Shown here piece after piece: positions 24,391 through 32,661 of a stretch of DNA of 64,000 bases (positions are counted from its first letter, which is position 1; each line of letters begins with the position of its first letter). Below the pieces are notes generated by a model. That model had not been told where the DNA came from, did no database searches, and saw only the letters and a list, made by a program, of their open reading frames with translations. This DNA is from Caldithrix abyssi DSM 13497 (lineage in GTDB: Bacteria > Electryoneota > AABM5-125-24 > Hatepunaeales > Hatepunaeaceae): contig CAMBDS010000004.1 of the NCBI GenBank assembly GCA_945865405.1, positions 62,001-126,000 on the forward strand. The letters run 5' to 3'. The position numbers and the translations under genes were made by a program.

Positions 24391-25281
24391 TCAAATCTCT
24401 AGTCCCCACCTCTGAAACGAGAGATTGCGATCAAAACCTTCGATCTCGAGACGTCGAATTGATGTCTCGACAGCTTCCGAGGCGATATCTATTCCGATCC
24501 AGCTTCGGTTGTTTCTTGCCGCCGCGAGTAAAGTAGTCCCCGAACCTGAGAACGGATCGAGAACACTTCCGCAGGGCGGAGATGCTGAGACGACGATTCG
24601 TTCAAGCAAAGCGATCGGTTTTTGGGTTGGATAACCTGTTCGTTCGTGGGCCATATTATTGATCGAAGGAATGTACCAAAAGTCAGGAATTTTCTTTGAT
24701 TTACCTTTCATCCGTTGCGATCTTGCTGGTTCAACAGGGGGGAGGAAGTAATAGCGATCAACCTCTTTAGCATACCAATGGATATCGTCATGTTTGCGTG
24801 GGAAACGTCTGGGTGAGGAGCCTCCCAAACCGTAACACCAGACAATAGTGTTCAGGTGATTTTCCTCGCCGAAAAGCAGATCCATAGCGATTTTCAAGGG
24901 AGCTGAAGCGGCTTGATCGCAATGCAGGGCAATCGATCCGGTCGATTTCAGCAACCTTTTCAGTTCAACTAATCTCTCAATCATAAAGAGGATGTAAGCT
25001 AACCGCCCAGATTTCCCCAAAATTGCCTCAAACCCGCCGACCATTGCCGCAAGTTGATCGGAAGTTAACTTCAGGCGACGAAGATCCGATTCGGATTCAT
25101 CATTCCAGCGCCAGCGGTCATCAAATATCTTTGCACCCGACGTTTCGCCAGCCGAAAGAGTCGTTCTGTAGATGTGTTCAGATCGAAACGGGGGGTCGAG
25201 ATAGATCAAATCAACAGATGAATCTGCTAATTTACGCAGGGCGGCCAAGTTGTCGCCCTGTATCAGGAGTCCTTCAGGCAT
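24391..25281 (-). CDS. Orphan DNA methyltransferase (beta-class, N6-adenine or N4-cytosine)
   Basis: The 296-residue enzyme has motif IV 'YLDPPF' (Asp29-Phe32) near the N-terminus and the SAM-binding motif 'LDPFSGSGTTLLAA' near the C-terminus. That order is typical of beta-class amino-methyltransferases acting on DNA. 'TQKPIALLERIV' precedes motif I as usual. No restriction endonuclease lies nearby, so it may be a regulatory or house-keeping methylase. It starts at ATG inside the last bases of the YIP1-like gene (8-base overlap) and ends 63 bases before tolC. The recognition site cannot be read from sequence. Confidence 0.9.
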   Translation of the reverse strand: MPEGLLIQGDNLAALRKLADSSVDLIYLDPPFRSEHIYRTTLSAGETSGAKIFDDRWRWNDESESDLRRLKLTSDQLAAMVGGFEAILGKSGRLAYILFMIERLVELKRLLKSTGSIALHCDQAASAPLKIAMDLLFGEENHLNTIVWCYGLGGSSPRRFPRKHDDIHWYAKEVDRYYFLPPVEPARSQRMKGKSKKIPDFWYIPSINNMAHERTGYPTQKPIALLERIVVSASPPCGSVLDPFSGSGTTLLAAARNNRSWIGIDIASEAVETSIRRLEIEGFDRNLSFQRWGLEI

Positions 25282-26002
25282 TTAGTTTACTCGCCAGCGT
25301 CATTGTCCAGGCATTGACAATCGAAAGCACCACGAACATTGTTCCGACCGATGAGATTGCTCGCTGTTTGTTGACTTCACAGAGAGTTGCGATGCCTAAT
25401 CCCATCAGCCATACCTGCCACATCAGGAAAGGATCGACAGCCAGCATAATGTTATAAAAGTAAGTCCCTTCCATCGTTTTGGGAAGGAGTGCTGCGGCAT
25501 TGGTGGGCAACAAAAGCTCGGGATTGATTAAACGAGCTACCAGGTTGGCAAGTAACGGTGCACCGCTGACAAGACTCCCCCAGGCAACCATCGCATAGAG
25601 CGAAACAAAACCGACTTTTTTGCGAAACTGTATTCTGCCAATGAGATAGAGGACGCATGCAACTCCTGCAATACCTGCTAATATTACAATCGGGGCTTCG
25701 ATCATTCCCATATAGGGAGCAAGGTACCGCATTTTCTCAATTTCGGCTTTAGCTTCCGTTTCAGTCAGTTTTCCGCGTTCGGCAAATTGAGCTGCAAATT
25801 CTGGTGTGTCATAAGTGGCAAGCAACTCGGGTAGCATCGTATAGTGTAATCCAGCCAATATGGCGATCAGAATGAATACCGGAAGCCAAGGCGTAAATTC
25901 AAATTCTCTCGCACTCATAAATCTGACAGGGTGACGGAAGAGCGCGCTTATCCTTTCGAAATGTCCGGCTGGTGTGGCGGTAATTTGTGGTTCTTCGTTC
26001 AG
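25274..26002 (-). CDS. YIP1-domain membrane protein, probable CTG start
   Basis: The protein has about five membrane segments. The first ATG is at 25918, but in-frame sequence upstream encodes a family-like N-terminus ('FERISALFRHPVRF') that a start at that ATG would remove. The extension is open back to 26002, where CTG overlaps the TGA of the preceding pcnB/cca gene (CTGA) and GAGGAG lies eight bases before it. No ATG, GTG or TTG occurs in the extension. I therefore infer a CTG start giving 242 residues. Function is unknown; YIP1 proteins are small polytopic membrane proteins. It overlaps the methyltransferase gene. Confidence 0.75.
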   Translation of the reverse strand: MNEEPQITATPAGHFERISALFRHPVRFMSAREFEFTPWLPVFILIAILAGLHYTMLPELLATYDTPEFAAQFAERGKLTETEAKAEIEKMRYLAPYMGMIEAPIVILAGIAGVACVLYLIGRIQFRKKVGFVSLYAMVAWGSLVSGAPLLANLVARLINPELLLPTNAAALLPKTMEGTYFYNIMLAVDPFLMWQVWLMGLGIATLCEVNKQRAISSVGTMFVVLSIVNAWTMTLASKLNA

Positions 26003-27543
26003 GCGGAATTCTCCTCAGGGAATTGAAAATCGTTTCCAACATTTTTGCGCATTCTCGATCTCGTCTTGATTTCCTCAGCTAATTGCTTGGGATCGGTATT
26101 CAAAACACGATCCTTTATTTCCAATAGGTAGTTTTTCGCAGCTTCGTAATCGAATGAGATTACCCCATCAAGAATCGCATCCTCGATTCGACCTTTGAGC
26201 GCACCGACCAGAGGGCCAGCCGGTAGACTACAGATTTCCATGATCTCTTCACCGCGGATTGGTGATTGAAAGTTCCGCATCTTATCCTGTGCGGTGACAT
26301 CGCCCATACGCTGTTCCATCTCCTCAAAGTTGGCGAGATAGCGCGAGACCAACTTGGGGTTGGCGGTAGTAATGTCTGCCCGGCAGAGAATAAGTTGCTC
26401 TTGTAGCGCATCACCAGCCTCAACCATCAGTCTTCGAATTGCGCTATCGGTGACCCCCTCGTCAGTCAGGTTGACAGGTCGCATATGGAGCCGGACGAGC
26501 TGCACGAGTAGATGCAAGTTCTCTTTACCGAGACAGAGCCTTTTTCCGATGCTGTTCGCCATCCTTGCACCAAGTGCTTCATGGCCGTGAAACGACCAAC
26601 CGATCACTGGATCGAACCGCTTGGTGCGGGGCTTGCCAATATCGTGTAGTAGTCCGGCAAGCCGGACAATTGGTTCTGTCGTTGCGTCGGCGACGTTTTG
26701 CATAACCTTGATCGAATGGACTAATACATCCTTGTGGGCATGTCTGCCGACTTGTTCGACTCCACCCATCGCGGTCACTTCGGGGATGATGAGCTCCATT
26801 AAACCGAGTTCCACCATCAGGTTCATCGCCCTCGAAGGCATCTTTCCCGATAACATTTTGAAGAATTCATCGCCAATTCGCTCGCGAGCAACGATCTTGA
26901 TCCGATGAGCATTCCGGGAGATGCTTTGACTGGTGGAATTTTCGATTTCAAACTCAAGCTCGGCCGCAAATCTAATCGCCCTTAGCATTCGAAGAGGATC
27001 GTCCGAAAATGTCACATCAGGGTCGAGAGGGGTGCGAAGAATTTTTCTTTCAAGATCGTTCAAACCACCAAATAGATCGAGTAACTCGCCTGCCCGCTTA
27101 CCATTGAGTCCGAGCGCTAAGGCATTGACGGTGAAATCTCGACGTTGCAAGTCCTCCTCTATAGAAGAAACCTGTGTTGTATTCGGATTTCGAGAATCGG
27201 AACTGTAGCTCTCTTTCCTCGCAGATGCGAACTCGATTTTTCCAATATGAGTTTGGAGTAATGCGGTGCCAAAACGCGAGTAAATTATTGGATTAGGAAT
27301 GTTTAGTATTTTGGCAGCTTGTTCAGCTAAAATTGTCGCATCACCAACAACTGCAAGATCTATGTCACCGGCATTTTTCTGTAATAATCTATCCCTGATG
27401 CACCCGCCAACGGCATAAAGCTCAAAGTTGAGAGAATTGGCAAGTTGAACAATCTCAGCAGGAATGCACTTCAGTATCGAAGTGAACAAATTCGAGGTCG
27501 CGAAAAGTTCTATTCTACTTCCCAATCTTTGAGTTAGAGGCAA
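25999..27543 (-). CDS. tRNA nucleotidyltransferase / poly(A) polymerase with HD domain
   Basis: The 514-residue enzyme has the class II nucleotidyltransferase core: 'YAVGGCIRD' at about 43-51 and the metal-binding 'GDIDLAV' (Asp60, Asp62). The 'RRDFTVNALAL' motif and the head-domain 'DDPLRMLRAIRFAAEL' follow. The second half contains an HD phosphohydrolase domain ('LAGLLHDIGKP', 'HGHEALGA'). It either adds CCA to tRNA or polyadenylates RNA; the families cannot be separated safely by eye. The tRNA-Lys of this window lacks an encoded CCA, so a CCA-adding enzyme is needed. The TTG start overlaps the TPR gene by 28 bases; TTG 27525 is an alternative. Confidence 0.92.
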   Translation of the reverse strand: MPLTQRLGSRIELFATSNLFTSILKCIPAEIVQLANSLNFELYAVGGCIRDRLLQKNAGDIDLAVVGDATILAEQAAKILNIPNPIIYSRFGTALLQTHIGKIEFASARKESYSSDSRNPNTTQVSSIEEDLQRRDFTVNALALGLNGKRAGELLDLFGGLNDLERKILRTPLDPDVTFSDDPLRMLRAIRFAAELEFEIENSTSQSISRNAHRIKIVARERIGDEFFKMLSGKMPSRAMNLMVELGLMELIIPEVTAMGGVEQVGRHAHKDVLVHSIKVMQNVADATTEPIVRLAGLLHDIGKPRTKRFDPVIGWSFHGHEALGARMANSIGKRLCLGKENLHLLVQLVRLHMRPVNLTDEGVTDSAIRRLMVEAGDALQEQLILCRADITTANPKLVSRYLANFEEMEQRMGDVTAQDKMRNFQSPIRGEEIMEICSLPAGPLVGALKGRIEDAILDGVISFDYEAAKNYLLEIKDRVLNTDPKQLAEEIKTRSRMRKNVGNDFQFPEENSA

Positions 27544-28600
27544 TTTTCTTAATGCTTTCAGTTCTGATTTTTTTCATTCGATTGAGGTCCTTCTCTTTCC
27601 TGGTGGCAACAACGTCCGAGATTCTCAGGGCAAAAGCCTGATCTGTATAATTGATTACCTCGCTCCAATTCTCAAGATGAAATGAGGCTTGGGAAAGAGA
27701 ATGAAGACAGCTTAATTCGTTATGATGATTATTGTTAGGAAGTTTTTTGATCGAGTTCAATATAGTGGAATAGGACTTTATTGCCTCGTTCCAACGCATC
27801 GATTTCAACTGGGCGCTACCAAGGCACCAGAGAAAGGCTCGATTTTCAGGGTAAAGCGCAACCAAACTCGATGCAATCACGATTGCTGTGTCATACTTTT
27901 CTTCATCGACTGCTATCCACGCCAGACTGGAGATAGCGGCAAGCTTGGTTAACAGTCCATTCTCGGCTGTCAATGCCAATAACCGTTTGCCCTCTTCTCG
28001 CTGATCCGAAACGATTCCGGTTGCTCTTAGAACACCGCTATACTTGCTTTTGAAGTAGTAGTAATTTCCAAGCCCGACATAGGCATCATAGACGGTGGGA
28101 TCAATTTTTACCGCCTGTTCTAACCAATCGGCTGCCCTTTTGCCGTAGCGAATAGCCTCTACATAGCTGCGATCCCTGAGAAAGTGGATCATGCGGAACC
28201 CTTCGACCGACCCCCTGTAAAACCTGACCAAAGCCGAGCTGTCTCCAGCGGCAATTCTTCGATCGGCAATGGTGGTAACGCTATCTGCCGCCCGTGTTAG
28301 GGCGGGCATGTCGTCCTGATACTCGTAATCTATCGTTCTGTTGTTCAGTGCTGTAAGCGCAAGGAAATATCCCCCGGGGTCAGCTGGGGCCGCGTGAATT
28401 AAGCTGTCCGAGAGCCTAAGTCCCTGATCATACTCCCCACGACTGACCAAATCGACGAACTTACTGTGGGGTATTGAACTTATTGGGATCAAATCAGGAA
28501 ATGGGGTAGCTCTAACTGAACCAGCTGACAGGAACGTAATGATAGTTAGTAAAATATAATAAATAAAATTCTTGCAATTATTCTGAAGCGTGATCGTCAC
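27515..28600 (-). CDS. Exported TPR-like protein of unknown function
   Basis: A GTG start gives 361 residues with an N-terminal hydrophobic export signal (about 12-32). A largely helical protein with degenerate TPR pairs follows: 'YDQGLRLSDSLIHAAPADP', 'ADWLEQAVKIDPTVYDAYVGLG' and 'WNEAIKSYSTILN'. TPR repeats mediate protein contacts; no enzymatic motif is seen. It probably sits in the periplasm or at the membrane. The next gene (CCA/poly(A) polymerase) starts inside its last codons, so the two are co-transcribed. I do not recognise a family. Confidence 0.75.
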   Translation of the reverse strand: MTITLQNNCKNFIYYILLTIITFLSAGSVRATPFPDLIPISSIPHSKFVDLVSRGEYDQGLRLSDSLIHAAPADPGGYFLALTALNNRTIDYEYQDDMPALTRAADSVTTIADRRIAAGDSSALVRFYRGSVEGFRMIHFLRDRSYVEAIRYGKRAADWLEQAVKIDPTVYDAYVGLGNYYYFKSKYSGVLRATGIVSDQREEGKRLLALTAENGLLTKLAAISSLAWIAVDEEKYDTAIVIASSLVALYPENRAFLWCLGSAQLKSMRWNEAIKSYSTILNSIKKLPNNNHHNELSCLHSLSQASFHLENWSEVINYTDQAFALRISDVVATRKEKDLNRMKKIRTESIKKIASNSKIGK

Positions 28601-28714
28601 CTTTCTAACCGTTAATTAACTTACCAAGACATAATATACTTCTCAATCTTCAACCTACAAGCGGTGAGTCTCTTTCCTTGCATGATATGGAAAGCTGATG
28701 TATCTTGAGGCTAC

Positions 28715-29449
28715 ATGAATCAGCCACAACATATAGAGTTAGGTCGACCAGCGCGGCCCGGTCAACTGATCCTGGAAAGGCGATACAATCTCGCAAGGGA
28801 ATTAATACCTGACCTGAGTCAAGTGGGGTCAATGCTCGATCTCGGTTGTGGGAATGGCGCACAGACGATCTATTTTGCTTCAAGTGTTAGAAAATTGGTT
28901 GGTGTCGACGTTGTCCCGATTGAAAGTTCTGAAGCAAATGTCGGTACGAAGGCTTTCGACTTCATCAAGTCCGATGCCGGAAATCTGCCGTTTGGCCGTC
29001 AATCATTCGACCTTGTAACGGCATTCGAAGTGTTGGAACACTTTCCGGATGATCAACTTGCACTGAAGGAAGTGTCCCGAATTTTGAAATTCTCAGGGCG
29101 ATGTCTCTTCAGCGTGCCGAATAAATGGTGGCTGTTCGAGTCTCATGGGGCAACTGTTCCGGGATTGAACTGGCTGCCTTGGAACAGAATTCCGTTGGTT
29201 GGTTGGTTGCCGGACGCACTGCACCGGCAAATTGCTCGGGCACGTATCTACACAATGAAAAAGGCAATTGGGCTCGCTGAGAATGCCGGATTGAAAGTTG
29301 TCAGTTGTGGATACATCACCGCACCACTTGACGTACTACCGGAAGGCTTTGTACGGCGTATTTTTCGCGGGACACTTTTCAAGGGTGATAGCACCAAAAT
29401 TCCGTTTTTTGCTGTAAATTTATTTGTTCTATGCCAGAAAGAAGGTTAA
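28715..29449 (+). CDS. SAM-dependent class I methyltransferase
   Basis: The 244-residue protein has the Rossmann methyltransferase core: motif I 'LDLGCGNGAQTIYFA' near residue 43, then 'VGVDVVP', 'DAGNLPFGRQSFDLVTAFEVLEHF' and 'RILKFSGRCLFSVPN'. This pattern is close to UbiE/Methyltransf_11 enzymes acting on small molecules or lipids. The C-terminal part is less conserved and contains Trp/Pro-rich stretches. The next gene, a membrane glycosyltransferase, starts 19 bases before its stop, so both may act on an envelope glycolipid. GAGG precedes the ATG. The substrate is unknown. Confidence 0.88.
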   Translation: MNQPQHIELGRPARPGQLILERRYNLARELIPDLSQVGSMLDLGCGNGAQTIYFASSVRKLVGVDVVPIESSEANVGTKAFDFIKSDAGNLPFGRQSFDLVTAFEVLEHFPDDQLALKEVSRILKFSGRCLFSVPNKWWLFESHGATVPGLNWLPWNRIPLVGWLPDALHRQIARARIYTMKKAIGLAENAGLKVVSCGYITAPLDVLPEGFVRRIFRGTLFKGDSTKIPFFAVNLFVLCQKEG

Positions 29450-30990
29450 TCAGGACCACACCAAGGTTCGGTTACCTTGCATGGGTTATCCCCGGACTCT
29501 TATATGTTGCAATAATATCTTATATTTCGTCCACACAATACCAAATTGGCGGACGGGGTATAGAGACCGACTTTTATTGGGATTACGCTCCGGCAGCAGA
29601 TGATATTCTGGATGGCAAATTCCCGATCGATCACTTGCATTTTCGCGGTCCGGGCTATCCTTTGGCCCTTGCATCTTTCGGTTGGCTAGGAGATACCTTT
29701 TTAGCTGGAAAGACAGTTTCAATCCTTTCGGCAGGTCTGGTTGTAATGCTGTTTGGCTATTTGCTTACCAAAAGATTTGGTTATCTATTTGGGCTGATAG
29801 GTGTCTGTGGGTTGATCGCAAACGGGGTGTTTTTAGAGTATTCCATTCGTGTCGGCTCAGATATGTTCTTCTTAATGTTGAATTTACTTGTCGTAACGTT
29901 ACTTACTCTAAAAAAATCGTTAAAGGTTGCCCTATCTGTGGGTTTCATTGCGGCTTTGGCTTATCTGACACGATATAATGGCGTGGCGATGATTGCATTG
30001 GTCTGCTGCTGGATAGTCGTTATTTTGGTTCAGAAAGTGCCTGGTTATAAACACTACTCTCTCGCGGCAATTTCAAGCATGATGATTTTGGTGTTCTCAT
30101 GGCTTTTCCTTTATTTTGAGCATTCGGATCCGAATCAGCCGATCTCAAACCTCAGCAATGTATTTTATGAAATAGAAGCGACTGCCGACGTAAACTGGGA
30201 TAAATATTGGTATGGCAATGCTAACAAATCGACTGAGTCTCCGCGCCAAATCAGTGTCCCGAATCTGATTATTGCAATAAAGTATGCACTTGGAAACATA
30301 TACCACAACTTCCGGGATGATATGGAGTTGGTGAATGGCGACACTTTGACGGTGATGGCATTAGCTGGAATTGTGGTGCTCGTCTTTGGTCAGATATCGG
30401 TCGGGGTTTGGGGGTGGGGATTGGTAGCAGGGATCTTTAACTACATCATATTATTATTTATTTTTCATAGTCCGCGATTCTCACTCTGTCTTTTACCGAT
30501 GTATATTGTCTGTGCTTTATTCTTCTTCGACTGGATGAGAAGTAAATTGATAAATTTCAGCCAGTTCACAGAGTACGGCATTGTTTTCATTATTTTGATT
30601 CTATTTTTCAACGATCCGCCTCCGCAAACCTGGCGAAAGACCCTAAACCGTTTTGACCAGTCGCAAAACTATTTGATACAATTTTCCGATCAGATCAAAG
30701 CCAATCATCTCGAAAGTGGGAGATTAGCTGCCAGAAAACCGCATTTGGCGTATCTGCTCGATCTTCCTTTTTCAGCACTGCCGATTTTGAGGAACACGGA
30801 CGAGCTGTTAGATTGGATGAAGGCAAACAATATTTCTTATCTGTTTCTGGATCTTCATGGTGCTTACGTTCGACCCGGAATAGCCGGCTTGCTTGGTAAA
30901 GACAAGCACATTAATGGCTTGCAGTTAGTATCATCGCATAACAAATCTCCAAAGGCAGCCTTTTGGCGGCTTCAGAACACTAAAAATTGA
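29431..30990 (+). CDS. Polytopic glycosyltransferase, GT39/ArnT-like
   Basis: The 519-residue protein has about ten membrane segments and an acidic first loop ('ETDFYWDYAPAADDIL', near residue 46). This is reminiscent of the DE motif in lipid-linked-sugar-dependent transferases (PMT, ArnT, GT83). 'HLHFRGPGYPLALASFG' resembles the 'PPL..w' segment of that superfamily. The C-terminal soluble tail is about 120 residues. Such enzymes move sugars from polyprenyl phosphate carriers to periplasmic acceptors. It overlaps the methyltransferase gene. Substrate and acceptor are not determinable. Confidence 0.75.
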   Translation: MPERRLIRTTPRFGYLAWVIPGLLYVAIISYISSTQYQIGGRGIETDFYWDYAPAADDILDGKFPIDHLHFRGPGYPLALASFGWLGDTFLAGKTVSILSAGLVVMLFGYLLTKRFGYLFGLIGVCGLIANGVFLEYSIRVGSDMFFLMLNLLVVTLLTLKKSLKVALSVGFIAALAYLTRYNGVAMIALVCCWIVVILVQKVPGYKHYSLAAISSMMILVFSWLFLYFEHSDPNQPISNLSNVFYEIEATADVNWDKYWYGNANKSTESPRQISVPNLIIAIKYALGNIYHNFRDDMELVNGDTLTVMALAGIVVLVFGQISVGVWGWGLVAGIFNYIILLFIFHSPRFSLCLLPMYIVCALFFFDWMRSKLINFSQFTEYGIVFIILILFFNDPPPQTWRKTLNRFDQSQNYLIQFSDQIKANHLESGRLAARKPHLAYLLDLPFSALPILRNTDELLDWMKANNISYLFLDLHGAYVRPGIAGLLGKDKHINGLQLVSSHNKSPKAAFWRLQNTKN

Positions 30991-31026
30991 ACTCCTCCAT
31001 AAGCACTCTTTTTATTTAGGAAAGCA

Positions 31027-32181
31027 ATGGACTCTTCTCAGACGAGCCCTCCACCACCAGAAAAATACCGTATTCTTGCTGTAGATGATGAACCGGCGAA
31101 TCTGCATCTGCTAAGGCGTACCTTCAGGCAGGACTACGAGATAGAGCTTGCCGAAAGTGGTTTGGCAGGACTGGACATTTTAAGGCAGCATCCGGTTGAC
31201 ATCATTATTACTGATCAGAGAATGCCCGGAATGACTGGTGTCGAATTGCTTGTTGAAAGTCGGTTGATCCATCCTGACGCCGTGCGGATGATTCTGACAG
31301 CCTACACCGATGTTAAAGACATAATTGACTCGATCAATAAGGGTTACATTTATAGATACATCTTGAAGCCTTGGAGCCCTGAGGACCTCAAAGTGACGGT
31401 CACTCGCGCTCTCGATCACTATCGCCTTGAACAACAGAACAGACTTTTGGTCAAGAAGCTTCAGAAAAGTCTTGATGACTTGCGTGCTGCTCAACAAGAG
31501 CTTCTTCATCAGGAGAGATTGAGCACCTTGGGCAGGGTAGCGACTACTATTATTCACGACTTGAAACTCCCGATGAGTAACATCCGCACCTCAGCTACTC
31601 TTCTGGCGGACAAAGACCTACCTCAAGATCTCCGATTGGAATTTAGCCAGATCATACAGACAGAAGTTGACCGGTTGATCGAGATGACACGCGAAATCCT
31701 CGAATTCTCTCGGGGCGAAACAAGCCTTAATCTGACTGAATTTAAGCTTAGCGATCTCCTTCAGGATATTGGAAAGTCTGTCGAACGGGAATTAATGGCG
31801 GCGAAGATCTCTTTTGAAAGAGACTGGGATGACCTTGGAACAATACGAGGTGATCGTGAAAGATTGAGAAGGGTTCTCCTAAATCTGATCTTAAATTCGA
31901 AGGACGCTATGCCCGCTGGTGGAGTGCTGGCAATTTCTGGAAAGCGAAATGAGAAATTTATTACTCTTGAGGTGATCGACTCAGGAGTTGGCATTCCGGA
32001 AGAGATACTGTCCAAAATTTTTGATCCCTTCGTAACGCACGGTAAACACAATGGAACAGGGCTTGGTATGGCAATTGCCAAGCGGATTATCGAAGGTCAT
32101 AAAGGGACTGTCTTTGCGGCCAACAGGTCGCGCGGCGGAGTCGTCATCACTGTAACACTACCGGTGGAAAAAGTTGAGTGA
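31027..32181 (+). CDS. Receiver-histidine kinase fusion (REC-HisKA-HATPase)
   Basis: A 384-residue cytoplasmic protein has a receiver domain at the N-terminus ('ILAVDDEP', phospho-Asp in 'IIITDQRMPGMTG', Lys in 'YILKPW'). A coiled coil follows (about 125-165), then a dimerisation domain with phospho-His in 'ATTIIHDLKLPM' and an ATPase domain ('NLILNSKDAM', 'DSGVGIP', 'GTGLGMAIAKRI'). The inverted order means input comes from another kinase, perhaps the CheA encoded downstream. It opens a chain of eight overlapping chemosensory and pilus genes. The CheW-like gene starts eight bases before its stop. Confidence 0.93.
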   Translation: MDSSQTSPPPPEKYRILAVDDEPANLHLLRRTFRQDYEIELAESGLAGLDILRQHPVDIIITDQRMPGMTGVELLVESRLIHPDAVRMILTAYTDVKDIIDSINKGYIYRYILKPWSPEDLKVTVTRALDHYRLEQQNRLLVKKLQKSLDDLRAAQQELLHQERLSTLGRVATTIIHDLKLPMSNIRTSATLLADKDLPQDLRLEFSQIIQTEVDRLIEMTREILEFSRGETSLNLTEFKLSDLLQDIGKSVERELMAAKISFERDWDDLGTIRGDRERLRRVLLNLILNSKDAMPAGGVLAISGKRNEKFITLEVIDSGVGIPEEILSKIFDPFVTHGKHNGTGLGMAIAKRIIEGHKGTVFAANRSRGGVVITVTLPVEKVE

Positions 32182-32650
32182 AGGAGCCTCACAACAGGCA
32201 GAGGCAACTATTGATCCTGTTGATAACTACAGATCATTCCTTATCAGCTCAGCTGCCAAAGTCGAGTTTTGCTTGGATTTGGCAGATACTCGAGGCGTTT
32301 CAACCATTGGCAAGATCATTCCCATTCCGGGTACGGTCAAGTCGATTGTCGGGCTTACGTACTTCAGGGGTGGGATAGAAGCAGCAGTCGATCTTCGGCA
32401 AATTTGGGAAGCTTCCTTAGATGAAGTTGAAAAAATTACACATGCCGTCCTTGTCGAAGCGGAAGGGCGAAGAGCAGTTTTACTTGTCGATTCGTTAATC
32501 GATTTGTATAATTGTAATCCAGTGGAAGCAAGCTCCCAATATGCAACCAGTTCATTTATTGGGCAGGATGGTGAAATTAAGTTTAATGGTCGAACAATAC
32601 CAATTATCTCTGCTGGTCTGCTCCTTAAATCAATAGATAAAATCAATTAA
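32174..32650 (+). CDS. CheW-like adaptor protein
   Basis: The 158-residue protein is a single CheW domain with 'YRSFLISSAAKVEFCLDLADT', 'IPGTVKSIVGLTYFRGGIEAAVDLRQIW' and a late 'RRAVLLVDSLIDL' strand. CheW bridges chemoreceptors to the CheA kinase. The central 'GLTYFRG' stands where classical CheW has G-x-x-N-x-R-G, so the usual Asn is replaced. The TTG start overlaps the upstream kinase gene and the MCP gene begins 12 bases after its stop. Confidence 0.9.
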   Translation: MSEGASQQAEATIDPVDNYRSFLISSAAKVEFCLDLADTRGVSTIGKIIPIPGTVKSIVGLTYFRGGIEAAVDLRQIWEASLDEVEKITHAVLVEAEGRRAVLLVDSLIDLYNCNPVEASSQYATSSFIGQDGEIKFNGRTIPIISAGLLLKSIDKIN

Positions 32651-32661
32651 AGGCAATTGAT

